DNA from: an uncultured Bacteroidota bacterium
GTDB lineage: Bacteria > Bacteroidota > Bacteroidia > Chitinophagales > Chitinophagaceae
Assembly: GCA_903835005.1 (NCBI GenBank)
Contig: CAILLK010000030.1
Coordinates: 1-50,528, forward strand
Direction: 5' to 3'
Length of the DNA stretch: 50,528 nt
Shown here: positions 15,279-23,774 of the stretch, one piece after another
Layout of the letters: every line of letters begins with the position of its first letter
Numbering within the stretch: the stretch's first letter is position 1
Translations under genes and position numbers: made by a program
The notes under the pieces: model-generated
Databases searched by the model: none
What the model was told of the DNA's origin: nothing
Seen by the model: only the letters and a program-made list of their open reading frames with translations

Positions 15279-16373
15279 TTAAAAATGCCAACCCATAATC
15301 GCCATCACTGTTACCAGAATTGTATTTACCATACTGATAGGCAGCAGGTACTTCCACTCCAAAGTTAATAATTGATCCACACGCAGGCGGGGGAATGTCC
15401 ACCGGAACTGCATGATGATAAAGATGATAAAAAATGTTTTGCCCAAAAACCATAATGAAGATGGCACAAAATCCATGATATGGTTGAATTCCTGCCAGTG
15501 ACCTATATGGAATGGCATCCAGCCACCCAGAAATAATGTTGCTGCAATGGCAGATACGATAAACAGATTGATATATTCTGCCAGAAGGAACATAGCAAAT
15601 TTCATACCTGCATATTCGGTGTGAAAACCAGCAGTAAGTTCCTGCTCCGCCTCAGCGAGGTCGAATGGTGCACGGTTGATCTCGGCGGTAGAAGCGATAA
15701 CGAAGATGACAAATGAGATAATAACCGGGATATGGCCTCTGATGATCCACCAGCCTGTTTCCTGGCTCATAACAATATCGCTCATTTTGAGGCTGCCTGT
15801 AAGAATTACGATTGAGATAAGAGAAAGGCCGACAGAAAGCTCGTAGCTTACTATCTGAGCACCGCTGCGCATAGCGCCCAGCAGGGAATATTTATTGTAA
15901 CTGCTCCAACCAGCCATCAAAATGCCTATAACAGCCAGCGAAGAAATAGCTGAAACATACAGAACCCCGATATTGATATCCCAGATCTGAAAATCCTTTG
16001 CAAATGCAATTGGAGCCAGAACAAGCATACAGGTAACCACCATAATAACAGGGGCGAGGTTGAAGAGGAATTTATCTGAGCCTGTTGGAGTGAGTCCTTC
16101 TTTCATTACCAGCTTAACGGTATCTGCAACAATCTGCAATGAGCCATAAGGGCCAACCCTGTTGGGACCGTATCTCATTTGCATAAAGCCGGCTACCTTG
16201 CGCTCCATATAACCTAGAATAAAGCACAAAGGAACCAGGAAAAGCAGCAGGCAAATGCCAGCAATAACCATCTCAACTGACTTTGCCAGCAGTTCATTGG
16301 GTATCGTACTCACCAGCCAGTTGTGAATGCCACTGGCAACAGATGAAAAGCTTATTGTAAGAAGTAGGTTCAA
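15279..16373 (-). CDS. nuoH: NADH-quinone oxidoreductase subunit H
   Basis: A 364-aa membrane subunit with eight helices that, together with NuoB and NuoD, forms the quinone-binding cavity. Typical stretches are GYMERKVAGFMQMRYGPNRVGP (split as GYMERKVAG and MQMRYGPNRVGP), DTVKLVMKEGLTP, and the acidic loop AEINRAPFDLAEAEQELTAG followed by HTEYAGMKFAMFLLAEY. Length is normal. In most aerobic Bacteroidota nuoH follows nuoG, but here it follows nuoD after a 299-bp spacer that contains only a start-less reading-frame remnant. Confidence 0.96.
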   Translation of the reverse strand: MNLLLTISFSSVASGIHNWLVSTIPNELLAKSVEMVIAGICLLLFLVPLCFILGYMERKVAGFMQMRYGPNRVGPYGSLQIVADTVKLVMKEGLTPTGSDKFLFNLAPVIMVVTCMLVLAPIAFAKDFQIWDINIGVLYVSAISSLAVIGILMAGWSSYNKYSLLGAMRSGAQIVSYELSVGLSLISIVILTGSLKMSDIVMSQETGWWIIRGHIPVIISFVIFVIASTAEINRAPFDLAEAEQELTAGFHTEYAGMKFAMFLLAEYINLFIVSAIAATLFLGGWMPFHIGHWQEFNHIMDFVPSSLWFLGKTFFIIFIIMQFRWTFPRLRVDQLLTLEWKYLLPISMVNTILVTVMAIMGWHF

Positions 16374-16413
16374 TGTCTTTATTTTTTAAACTCTTAATAC
16401 CATTATTTCGAAA

Positions 16414-16593
16414 TTACCTTAATCCCATTAGCCACTGCTTTCGCTCTGCATCAGCAATGAAATCATCTGCCACTATATTTAATTCCATATCAAATATTAC
16501 ACCCTTATAGAACTGGTGTTTCTCAATAGCTTTATTTTCAAAAGCCAAATACTCTTCATCTGGGTATCTTCTTCCTTCATAATTTTCAATCAA
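16414..16593 (-). pseudogene. Short ORF or gene remnant between nuoD and nuoH
   Basis: Reverse-strand reading frame of 65 codons open from 16611 to a TAA at 16414-16416, encoding a plausible protein tail: ALIENYEGRRYPDEEYLAFE, then NKAIEKHQFYKGVIFDMEL, then ADDFIADAERKQWLMGLR. No ATG precedes the main body. The first possible start is TTG at 16593, and a TGA blocks the frame at 16612-16614. The composition (charged, no low-complexity runs) looks like real protein, so I read it as the C-terminal end of a broken gene or a very small gene with a TTG start. It does not resemble NuoE, NuoF or NuoG. It sits exactly where nuoEFG would be expected. Confidence 0.4.
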
Positions 16594-16672
16594 TGCCCAC
16601 TTATCTATTTTTCAATTATTGCCCTTAAACAATTCTTAATTTGCAATAAATTACTCCATTTATAATCCAAAT

Positions 16673-17794
16673 CTACCGATCCACATCCGGTATAATCAAA
16701 TCAATAGTTGACATTATGGCTACCAGATCCCCGATTTTATAGCCTCTTGCCACATGATCAAGGGCTGAAAGATTAGAAAAATTTGGTGAACGGTACTTGA
16801 TCCGGTATGGAGAGGCAGCCCCGTCACTTACAATGAATACGCCTAACTCGCCCCTAGCTGTTTCTACTCTTTGGTAAAACTCACCCTTTGGCAATTTGAG
16901 CACCATCTTTGTCTTTGCCTGGAAATCTCCTTCCGGAATATTATCAATCAGTTGTTCGATAATTGATACCGATTGTTTCATTTCATTCATGCGCACCATG
17001 TAGCGCGAAAAACAATCGCCCTCCTTACCCAGCACTTCATCAAACTGTACCTTGTCATAGCCATCATACGGGAACCATTTACGCACATCACAACTAACGC
17101 CAGAGCCACGAGCCATGGGGCCTGTGCAGCCAAATGAGATGGCATCTTCGGCAGTAAGAAACCCAACATTTTTATTTCTGTTTTCAAATATCACATTACC
17201 CGTCAATACATCATCATACTCCTGAAACTTGGACTTGATCTGTTTCAGCACATCTTTTGTTCTTTTCTGGAAATTGGGATGGATATCAGCCATAATGCCT
17301 CCCGGCACACAAAAATTCTGTGTTAGGCGTGCACCACATGTCTCTTCCATTATCTCCAATATTGCCTCGCGTTCGCGGAATGCATAAAAGAACGGAGAAA
17401 CCGCACCCAGGTCAAGCCCTGTGCAACCCCACCACAACTGGTGAGAGGCAAGACGGGTGAGCTCGGCCAATATAATCCTTATCATTTGTGCCCGTGGCGG
17501 CGCTTCGATCTGCAAACCCTTCTCCACACACAATGCACAAGCCTGGTTGTTGATGTGGGCGCTGAGGTAGTCCATACGGCTGGTAGCATAGATAAAGTTG
17601 CGGTAAGAAAGGCTTTCCGACATCTTCTCAATGGAGCGATGAATATAACCCAGGTGCGGCTGCACCTTTTTAATCGTTTCGCCATCGAGCCATACCTTCA
17701 GATGAAGCACACCATGAGTGGATGGGTGCTGCGGCCCGATGTTTATAACGAATTCCCCTTCTTCGGTTGTATAATCTTCTCCCAGCAGGCTCAT
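16673..17794 (-). CDS. nuoD: NADH-quinone oxidoreductase subunit D
   Basis: A 373-aa 49-kDa-type subunit related to the large subunit of NiFe hydrogenases; it lines the quinone site. The family stretches are INIGPQHPSTHGVLHL near the N-terminus (quinone-site His and Thr), HLGYIHRSIEKM, ARGELGVFIVSDG and the C-terminal Asp-Val-Asp-Arg ending. The hydrogenase Ni-ligand cysteines are absent, as expected. Separate NuoC and NuoD are encoded, with an ATGA overlap. Length is a little short of 400 aa but complete at both ends. Confidence 0.96.
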   Translation of the reverse strand: MSLLGEDYTTEEGEFVINIGPQHPSTHGVLHLKVWLDGETIKKVQPHLGYIHRSIEKMSESLSYRNFIYATSRMDYLSAHINNQACALCVEKGLQIEAPPRAQMIRIILAELTRLASHQLWWGCTGLDLGAVSPFFYAFREREAILEIMEETCGARLTQNFCVPGGIMADIHPNFQKRTKDVLKQIKSKFQEYDDVLTGNVIFENRNKNVGFLTAEDAISFGCTGPMARGSGVSCDVRKWFPYDGYDKVQFDEVLGKEGDCFSRYMVRMNEMKQSVSIIEQLIDNIPEGDFQAKTKMVLKLPKGEFYQRVETARGELGVFIVSDGAASPYRIKYRSPNFSNLSALDHVARGYKIGDLVAIMSTIDLIIPDVDR

Positions 17795-18246
17795 ATGGTA
17801 ATCATATTTTCATCAACATAATTTTTTCTCAGCGGATATCCTTCCCAGCTTTCATCCAGCAACAACCTGCGCATATCGGGGTGGTTCTTAAAATTAACCC
17901 CGAAAAGATCATAGACTTCGCGCTCGTGAAAATTGGCCGTCTGGTAAATATCGCAAACTGTTTCAATTTCGGGCTTTACAACATCTGCAATTTTTGCTTT
18001 AATTACCACAATGTGTTTATGCGTTTTAGATATCAGATGGTATACCATCATGAGATTTGTTTTCCAATCGATACAGGTAAGGCAAAACAGGAAATTGAAC
18101 TTCAAATCATCTTCATACCGCAACGTCTTTATCAATGGTTTTAGTTCAGTTGAAGCAATAAGGATATTCAGGAATTCCCCTGTTTCATCGTAGGTAACGG
18201 TTGGGAAAAGAGCGCTGATATATTGTTTTAGTTCTTCGTTTGTCAT
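17791..18246 (-). CDS. nuoC: NADH-quinone oxidoreductase subunit C
   Basis: A 151-aa 30-kDa-type peripheral subunit that scaffolds NuoD and NuoB. The signature [20 protein letters not shown] followed by [19 protein letters not shown] fits the family (EREVYDxFGIxFxxHPxLRRIL..W.GxPLRKDY). The open frame extends upstream to 18438, but the ATG at 18246 (MTNEELKQY) overlaps the nuoB stop by the classical ATGA, so that start is chosen; the upstream extension reads nuoB in the wrong frame. It also shares an ATGA with nuoD. Confidence 0.94.
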   Translation of the reverse strand: MTNEELKQYISALFPTVTYDETGEFLNILIASTELKPLIKTLRYEDDLKFNFLFCLTCIDWKTNLMMVYHLISKTHKHIVVIKAKIADVVKPEIETVCDIYQTANFHEREVYDLFGVNFKNHPDMRRLLLDESWEGYPLRKNYVDENMITI

Positions 18247-18773
18247 TTGCCGCTCTCTTTTGATTTCCCGAAATAGGTTTCGTGCTTGATTTTTTCCTGC
18301 AAAGTGATCATGGAGTGCAAAAGGGCCTCCGGCCTTGGCGGGCAGCCAGGCACATAAACATCGACCGGGATAATATGATCTACGCCTTTTACAACTGAGT
18401 AGGTATTGTAAAAAAACGGACCGCCTGAAATGGTACATGCGCCCATGGCTATCACATATTTGGGATCGGGCATCTGATCATACAGGCGTTTCAGTACGGG
18501 AGCCATTTTCATGACAATCGTTCCCGCTACTATTATAAGATCGGCCTGCCTTGGCGAGGCCCTTGCAACTTCAAACCCGAATCTTGACCAGTCGTACTTG
18601 GCATCGGCAGCACTCATCATTTCGATGGCACAGCAACTGGTACCGAAAACCAGAGGCCATAAAGAGTTAGACCTTGCCCAATTGATGAGATCATCCAGTT
18701 TTGATACAAGAATCCCTCCATCGGGAGTTTCATGCAGTTGTGCCGGAAATATTATTTTTTCAGTTTCTGCCAT
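18243..18773 (-). CDS. nuoB: NADH-quinone oxidoreductase subunit B
   Basis: A 176-aa peripheral subunit that carries cluster N2, the final electron donor to quinone. The four N2 ligands are present: C47 and C48 ([10 protein letters not shown]), C113 (MGACTISGG) and C144 ([10 protein letters not shown]). Other family stretches are [21 protein letters not shown] and YVIAMG. Length is normal. It follows nuoA after 49 bp and overlaps nuoC by four bases. Confidence 0.96.
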   Translation of the reverse strand: MAETEKIIFPAQLHETPDGGILVSKLDDLINWARSNSLWPLVFGTSCCAIEMMSAADAKYDWSRFGFEVARASPRQADLIIVAGTIVMKMAPVLKRLYDQMPDPKYVIAMGACTISGGPFFYNTYSVVKGVDHIIPVDVYVPGCPPRPEALLHSMITLQEKIKHETYFGKSKESGK

Positions 18774-18822
18774 TAGTAAATTGCAACTTTAGAATTTTGA
18801 ATAAAAAATTATACTCTGGCAA

Positions 18823-19173
18823 TTACATCCACTTCAAAGCTCCTTTTTTCCAGGCATATAGCAGGCCCATAAAAAGGATAAACATGAAAATCACTATTTC
18901 CACAAGGCCCACCATCCCGATTTTCTTTACAGCCACTGCCCAGGGGTACATAAACACCAGTTCGACATCAAATATCAGGAAAATAAGTGCAAAAAGGTAA
19001 TATCCTACATTAAATTGTATCCATGAGGTACCGGTAGTCGGAATTCCGCACTCATAAGGCTCTCCTTTTACCTTGCTTGCTGAGGATTTTGCAAACCATT
19101 TAGAAATTAAAATTCCGCCAACCGAAAAGGCAATTCCAACAATTAGCAATAGTATTAAGGCTGATGATCCCAT
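18823..19173 (-). CDS. nuoA: NADH-quinone oxidoreductase subunit A
   Basis: A 116-aa membrane subunit with three helices and the first gene of the operon. The conserved loop reads KGEPYECGIPTTGTSWIQFNVGYY, split here as GEPYECGIP and FNVGYYLFALIFLIFDVELVF; this is the EC-G loop that senses quinone turnover, and the Asp/Glu of helix 2. The operon promoter should lie in 19174-19320, shared with the divergent ferredoxin gene; TACTTTG on the reverse strand near 19192 is one base short of the TAnnTTTG pattern. Confidence 0.95.
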   Translation of the reverse strand: MGSSALILLLIVGIAFSVGGILISKWFAKSSASKVKGEPYECGIPTTGTSWIQFNVGYYLFALIFLIFDVELVFMYPWAVAVKKIGMVGLVEIVIFMFILFMGLLYAWKKGALKWM

Positions 19174-19280
19174 ATTATTTCAATTCGGGGTACAAAGTAC
19201 ATCATTTATGCAATCTTCAAAAGATGATGATGGTCATATTTTATTCTGACAATTATCACGGATAAATGTTGAAATAAATT

Positions 19281-19288
19281 TACTTTTG
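19281..19288 (+). promoter_or_regulatory. Bacteroidota -7 promoter element for the ferredoxin gene
   Basis: TACTTTTG matches TAnnTTTG. Transcription from near 19295 would give a leader of about 30 bases before the ATG at 19324. It lies in the divergent region shared with nuoA, so the two units could be co-regulated. Confidence 0.55.
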
Positions 19289-19323
19289 CCCCGTTTTTCC
19301 TACTTTTAAAAAAAATAAAAACT

Positions 19324-19671
19324 ATGGCAATCAAAATCACTGACGAGTGTATTAATTGTGGCGCTTGCGAGCCTGAATGTCCTAATGGGGCAATTTATGC
19401 AGGTGGCGATGAGTGGCGTTTTTCCTACAAAACATCATTATCCGGAACATTTGTTGCAAAGAGCGGACTGACATCTGATGTGGATGCAGGACACGACGCT
19501 GTATCCAACGATGTATATTATATCGTGACGGATAAATGTACAGAATGTGTTGGTTTTCATGAAGAACCACAGTGTGCATCGGTTTGCCCGGTAGACTGTT
19601 GCCTGCCAGATGAGGACCATGTAGAATCGAAGGAAGAACTGGAAGAAAAAATGCATTCGTTGCATCCTTAA
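19324..19671 (+). CDS. 2[4Fe-4S] ferredoxin, Alvin type
   Basis: A 115-aa soluble low-potential electron carrier. The first cluster motif is CxxCxxCxxxCP (C9, C12, C15, C19). The second is CxxCx8CxxxCP (C72, C75, C84, C88) with a further C92. The eight-residue insert [10 protein letters not shown] and the acidic helical tail ([15 protein letters not shown]) define the Allochromatium-type family. It also has a central insertion (about 28-65) between the two cluster halves. The gene is divergent from nuoA and in front of korAB, which makes it the likely electron carrier between KorAB and complex I. The stop codon lies inside an inverted repeat. Confidence 0.93.
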   Translation: MAIKITDECINCGACEPECPNGAIYAGGDEWRFSYKTSLSGTFVAKSGLTSDVDAGHDAVSNDVYYIVTDKCTECVGFHEEPQCASVCPVDCCLPDEDHVESKEELEEKMHSLHP

Positions 19672-19711
19672 CCTTAAAAATAATCTTTTAAGGTTATCCC
19701 CAATTGGGGAT
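19670..19711. promoter_or_regulatory. Inverted repeat plus perfect palindrome after the ferredoxin gene
   Basis: AACCTTAAAA (19670-19679) and TTTTAAGGTT (19686-19695) form a perfect 10-bp stem with a six-base loop. Directly behind it lies a perfect 16-bp palindrome, ATCCCCAATTGGGGAT (19696-19711). No T-run follows. The pair could be an attenuating structure between the ferredoxin gene and korA, or the palindrome could be an operator for korAB. Confidence 0.5.
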
Positions 19712-19893
19712 TAATAAATGGGTAAATAAGCGTATCAAATGTAATGGGTTGTTGCAAATCCACTAAATTTGAAGGTAATTGCAGTTATTGCAATAAGTTT
19801 TATTTGCCTTTATAACAAATTAATTAATTACGCCAGCCTGTAAATGGGACAATGATATTCTTTGCGGGAAGGTATTAAATATTGATTAAAATA

Positions 19894-21771
19894 ATGGAAT
19901 CGATTGTAGAACAAAATGTGGGCCACGATACAACCCTCATTGAAGCAGAAAGCATAGTAATCAGGTTTTCCGGCGACTCTGGCGATGGCATGCAGCTGAC
20001 CGGTACCCAGTTTACGGATACGGCGGCCTTTTTTGGCAATGACCTGAGTACCTTCCCCGAATTCCCCGCTGAAATACGAGCCCCTATCGGCACCACGGCA
20101 GGTGTTTCGGGTTTCCAGGTAAATTTCGGCAGCAAAGAAATTTTTACTCCAGGCGATGAGTATGACGTGCTTGTTGCAATGAATGCAGCTGCGCTTAAAG
20201 TAGATCTTCCCCGCCTGAAGCGAGGTGGTATTATTATAACAAACACGGCAGGATTTGATAAGAAGAACCTTGGACTTGCAGGCTTTCCGGATGGAGTAAA
20301 TCCACTGGAAGATGGCTCGCTCGAGGATTATACCGTACATAAAATAGACGTTACCAAATTCACCAAGGAGTGTCTTGCAGGTTCGGGTCTGGGCATGAAG
20401 GAAATAGAGCGTTCAAAAAACATGTTCGTTCTGGGCCTGTTGTTCTGGATGTTTGATGAGCCGATGGAATATACCATCAACTTCATCAATGAGAAGTTTG
20501 CCAAGAAGCAGGATATAGCTGATGCGAATATCAAGACGCTGAAAGCAGGCTGGAATTTTGGCGACCATACCGAAATTTTCACAACACGCTTCCATGTAGC
20601 GCCGGCCAAATTGCCTAAGGGTACCTACCGCAATATTTCGGGTAACCATGCAACTGCAATAGGCCTTGTTGCTGCTGCTGAACTGAGCGGATTGCCGTTG
20701 TTTCTGGGTTCTTACCCTATTACACCGGCTTCGGATGTGTTGCACGAACTTTCTAAATACAAAACAAGTAATGTAAAGACATTCCAGGCTGAAGATGAGA
20801 TTGCAGCTATTTGCGCTGCAATTGGAGCATCATATGGTGGTGGATTAGGTGTTACTACTACATCGGGCCCCGGTATGTCGCTGAAAACCGAGGCCTTGGG
20901 GTTAGCTACCATCCTGGAAATACCATTGCTTGTTATCAATATCCAACGTGGCGGACCATCTACAGGATTACCTACAAAGACCGAACAGTCGGACCTGATG
21001 CAGGCAATGTATGGCAGGCATGGTGAAGGCCCCCTGCCTATTGTAGCTGCCAGCTCACCAGCCGATTGTTTTAATACCGTTCTGGAAGCTGCCCGGATTG
21101 CAGTAGAGCATATGACACCAGTGATTTGCCTGACTGACGGATACATAGCCAACGGATCTGAGCCATGGCGTTTTCCGACCAAGGACCAACTTTTGCCAAT
21201 CAATGTAACATTTGCTACAGAGCCTAATGGCCCTAATGGTACCTTCCTGCCTTATAAGCGTGATGAGAAATTATCGCGCCCATGGGCCAAGCCGGGAACC
21301 AAAGGATTGATGCACCGCATAGGCGGATTGGAAAAGGCACAGGAAACAGGCAACGTATCTTATGATGCCAAGAATCATGAGGCGATGACCAAGCTGCGTG
21401 CTGCCAAGATTGAAAAAATTGCTGATTATATACCATTGGCTGCACCGGATAGTGGTAAATCAACCGGTAAACTGGCGGTTCTGGGCTGGGGTTCAACCTC
21501 GGGAGCAATAAAGACCGCGGTGCGCGAATTGCTGGAAGAAGGATATGATGTAGCGCACATTCATCTGCGCCATATGAATCCATTCCCCAAAAACCTGGGC
21601 GAATTGCTGAGCGGTTATGAGCATGTGCTGATTCCGGAAATGAATTGCGGCCAGTTGTCGCAACTGATCAGGGCTAAATACCTGGTACCAGCAGAAAGCC
21701 TTTCGAAAGTACAGGGACTGCCATTTACGACCAGCGAACTGAAAAACAAAATTCTTGAAATCCTTAAATAA
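19894..21771 (+). CDS. korA: 2-oxoacid:ferredoxin oxidoreductase, fused gamma-alpha subunit
   Basis: A 625-aa subunit of a CoA-dependent enzyme that oxidatively decarboxylates 2-oxoglutarate (or a related 2-oxoacid) and reduces ferredoxin. The gamma domain comes first (about 20-200: IRFSGDSGDGMQLTGTQF, EIRAPIGTTAGVSGFQVNFG), then the alpha pyrimidine-binding domain (about 245-500: LGSYPITPASDVLHELS, QAEDEIAAICAAIGASYGGG, TTTSGPGMSLKTEA, NIQRGGPSTGLPTKTEQSDL) and the C-terminal domain with LGWGSTSGAI. GPSTGLPTKxEQSDL is shared by Kor-type enzymes. The frame extends to a TTG at 19882, but the ATG at 19894 is preferred. korB follows after nine bases. The substrate is inferred from family, not proved. 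Confidence 0.92.
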   Translation: MESIVEQNVGHDTTLIEAESIVIRFSGDSGDGMQLTGTQFTDTAAFFGNDLSTFPEFPAEIRAPIGTTAGVSGFQVNFGSKEIFTPGDEYDVLVAMNAAALKVDLPRLKRGGIIITNTAGFDKKNLGLAGFPDGVNPLEDGSLEDYTVHKIDVTKFTKECLAGSGLGMKEIERSKNMFVLGLLFWMFDEPMEYTINFINEKFAKKQDIADANIKTLKAGWNFGDHTEIFTTRFHVAPAKLPKGTYRNISGNHATAIGLVAAAELSGLPLFLGSYPITPASDVLHELSKYKTSNVKTFQAEDEIAAICAAIGASYGGGLGVTTTSGPGMSLKTEALGLATILEIPLLVINIQRGGPSTGLPTKTEQSDLMQAMYGRHGEGPLPIVAASSPADCFNTVLEAARIAVEHMTPVICLTDGYIANGSEPWRFPTKDQLLPINVTFATEPNGPNGTFLPYKRDEKLSRPWAKPGTKGLMHRIGGLEKAQETGNVSYDAKNHEAMTKLRAAKIEKIADYIPLAAPDSGKSTGKLAVLGWGSTSGAIKTAVRELLEEGYDVAHIHLRHMNPFPKNLGELLSGYEHVLIPEMNCGQLSQLIRAKYLVPAESLSKVQGLPFTTSELKNKILEILK

Positions 21772-21780
21772 TTATTCAGA

Positions 21781-22821
21781 ATGACTACTATAATAGAACA
21801 GGAAGCAGCGCCCAAACTGACGGCAAAGGATTTCGCATCGAACCAGGAAGTGAAATGGTGTCCCGGCTGCGGCGATTATTCTATATTGAAGCAGGTGCAA
21901 ACCGTATTTCCCGATTTCGGGATACCTAAGGAAGACATCGTTTTCATTTCAGGTATTGGTTGTGCAGCACGTTTCACCTACTATATGGATACCTATGGCA
22001 TGCACAGTATTCATGGCAGGGCAGCAGCAATAGCATCAGGACTTAAAGGCCTGAATCCGAAATTAAGTGTTTGGGTGGTATCGGGCGACGGTGATGCATT
22101 CTCCATTGGCGGTAATCACTTCATTCACCTGATGCGTAAAAATTTCGATCTCAATTACCTGGTCTTCAACAACCAGATTTATGGACTGACCAAGGGACAA
22201 TATTCACCAACATCTGAAAAAGGAAAGGTGGCCAAATCGACTCCATACGGATCGGTTGAGGAACCATTCAACCCAAGTGAACTGGCCCTGGGCGCAAAAT
22301 GCAGTTTCGTTTCGCGCAGCCTGGACCGTGACCCCAAGCATATGCAGATGGTGCTGAAACGGGCCCATGAGCACAAAGGCACGTCTTTTGTGGAGATATA
22401 CCAGAATTGCCCGGTGTTCAATGATGGTACCTTCTTCGCTTTTTCGGAAAAAGAAACCAAGCAGGAACAATCCATTTACCTGGAGCATGGCAAACCTTTA
22501 TTGTTCAGCAATGGTACCAAGGGGATAAAACTGGATGGTACAAGGCCGGTAATCGTAAACCTGAACGAAAACGGTAACTCAGCCAGCGACCTGTGGATAC
22601 ATGATGAGCATGATAAAACAAAGGCGCATATTATAGCCGGGTTCTTTGATACTGAGTATGATGGCGTTCATTTCCCTCGTCCGTTTGGTGTCATTTACTC
22701 GGAAGACCGCCCAACCTGCGAAGATGGAATGGAACAGCAGATAGCTGAGCTTACGGCCCGTAAAGGCAAGCCTTCGCTGGATAAGATTTTATCGGGGGAT
22801 AAGACCTGGACGATATTGTAA
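21781..22821 (+). CDS. korB: 2-oxoacid:ferredoxin oxidoreductase, beta subunit
   Basis: A 346-aa thiamine-diphosphate-binding subunit and partner of KorA. It has WCPGCGDYSILKQVQ near the N-terminus (a Cys pair of the cluster-binding type), GIGCAARFTYYMDTYGMHSIHGRA, and the TPP/Mg motif GDGDAFSIGGNHFIHLMRKN through NNQIYGLTKGQYSPTS. The third cluster cysteine lies in the NCPVFND stretch. Length and domain order match KorB/OorB-type enzymes that use ferredoxin. It is nine bases downstream of korA and is followed by a hairpin terminator, so fdx-korA-korB form one block divergent from nuo. Confidence 0.93.
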   Translation: MTTIIEQEAAPKLTAKDFASNQEVKWCPGCGDYSILKQVQTVFPDFGIPKEDIVFISGIGCAARFTYYMDTYGMHSIHGRAAAIASGLKGLNPKLSVWVVSGDGDAFSIGGNHFIHLMRKNFDLNYLVFNNQIYGLTKGQYSPTSEKGKVAKSTPYGSVEEPFNPSELALGAKCSFVSRSLDRDPKHMQMVLKRAHEHKGTSFVEIYQNCPVFNDGTFFAFSEKETKQEQSIYLEHGKPLLFSNGTKGIKLDGTRPVIVNLNENGNSASDLWIHDEHDKTKAHIIAGFFDTEYDGVHFPRPFGVIYSEDRPTCEDGMEQQIAELTARKGKPSLDKILSGDKTWTIL

Positions 22822-22846
22822 TTTTAAGCGTGTAAATTATATTTGG

Positions 22847-22875
22847 AAAGCGGCCTCTTTGGGGTCGCTTTTATT
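22847..22875 (+). terminator. Terminator after korB
   Basis: AAAGCGGCC (22847-22855) pairs with GGGTCGCTTT (22862-22871), with one G-T pair, around a loop of about six bases and followed by a T-rich stretch. It lies about 25 bases after the korB stop. Confidence 0.65.
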
Positions 22876-22894
22876 ATTTATGCTAACGGTTATA

Positions 22895-23713
22895 CTACTT
22901 CAATTGCACATGAATATGATCATCGTGCCTCACCGCCCGGCAACCATGAAACCGGATTTTGTTGCTGGTCAGTTTAAGTCGCTTTACCAGGTGCGGCTCA
23001 ATGAAGATTTTCCCCGTTGCATCTTCGGAAGCAAATAGCTCCACGAGGTCCTTGGTTTTTGTTTCATTGAAAGTGAAGTTGACTTTGTTGCCCTGCGGCA
23101 CTATTACTCTCAGTATATTATATTGCCAGAAACCTCTGTTGCCGCAATCTTCGGCGGTGTTTACTTCTCCGGGCCTGGGTTCTTCGCAGATGCCATAACC
23201 TATGGCAGAGGGTACCTCATTTGTTTCAATTCCCTGAATGTTATTATAACAGAATGACAGGTCTATTTTCTTGCTATCATTATGGCTCAGATGCGGAAAT
23301 AACGGGAAGCCATTGATAAAAGGAAAACTGCAATCGAGGTAATTAAGTGTGGTTCCGGGATATTTTGTAGCCATTTGGTTAGCAACGTCAAAAGCCATAT
23401 CGCGCAGTACGGGCCTGACATAGTTGCGGTTGAGCAGGCAAGTCCAGATGGTTGCCGGGCGAATGTGGTTGGTTGTCCTGATTGGCATACGCACCCGGCC
23501 TAAAGGCTTTGCTAATATTGGGACGATTAAAAATGTGGCTAAACAATACAGGAGAAGAAAAGTGGTCAATTTCACCAAGCTTGCCAGCCATTTATTATTT
23601 GTCTTTTCATTAATCCATTTGAAAGTGGTGGTATTTATGAGGTATATAATTCCGCCTGTTTGGGTTAGGATGGAGAGGATAAGAAAAGCAATGAATCTTC
23701 TGAATATTTTCAT
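22895..23713 (-). CDS. Predicted membrane-anchored LAS-type metallopeptidase
   Basis: A 272-aa protein with two N-terminal membrane segments (about 5-30 and 45-68, counted from the chosen start) and an extracytoplasmic domain of about 190 residues. The zinc-site pattern of LAS peptidases (M15/M74, such as MepA) is present: H144-x6-D151 in LSHNDSKKIDLSF, and H266-x-H268 in RHDDHIHVQLK at the very C-terminus. Peptidoglycan cross-link cleavage is the likely reaction, but overall similarity to characterised enzymes looks low. The open frame reaches 23812 and would overlap the HNH gene; the ATG at 23713 (MKIFRRFIAFLILSIL) gives a proper membrane anchor. It lies 61 bp downstream of the Septu-like pair on the same strand, but shares their AT-rich composition less. 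Confidence 0.55.
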   Translation of the reverse strand: MKIFRRFIAFLILSILTQTGGIIYLINTTTFKWINEKTNNKWLASLVKLTTFLLLYCLATFLIVPILAKPLGRVRMPIRTTNHIRPATIWTCLLNRNYVRPVLRDMAFDVANQMATKYPGTTLNYLDCSFPFINGFPLFPHLSHNDSKKIDLSFCYNNIQGIETNEVPSAIGYGICEEPRPGEVNTAEDCGNRGFWQYNILRVIVPQGNKVNFTFNETKTKDLVELFASEDATGKIFIEPHLVKRLKLTSNKIRFHGCRAVRHDDHIHVQLK

Positions 23714-23774
23714 TAACTGTATAGGGAAAATACTAAATTTGCGATAATGTCTATTACTGCTATAGTTATTAATT

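Noticed and set aside
18247..18438. 64-residue N-terminal extension of nuoC
   Set aside because: It reads nuoB out of frame; the ATGA overlap at 18243-18246 gives the start.
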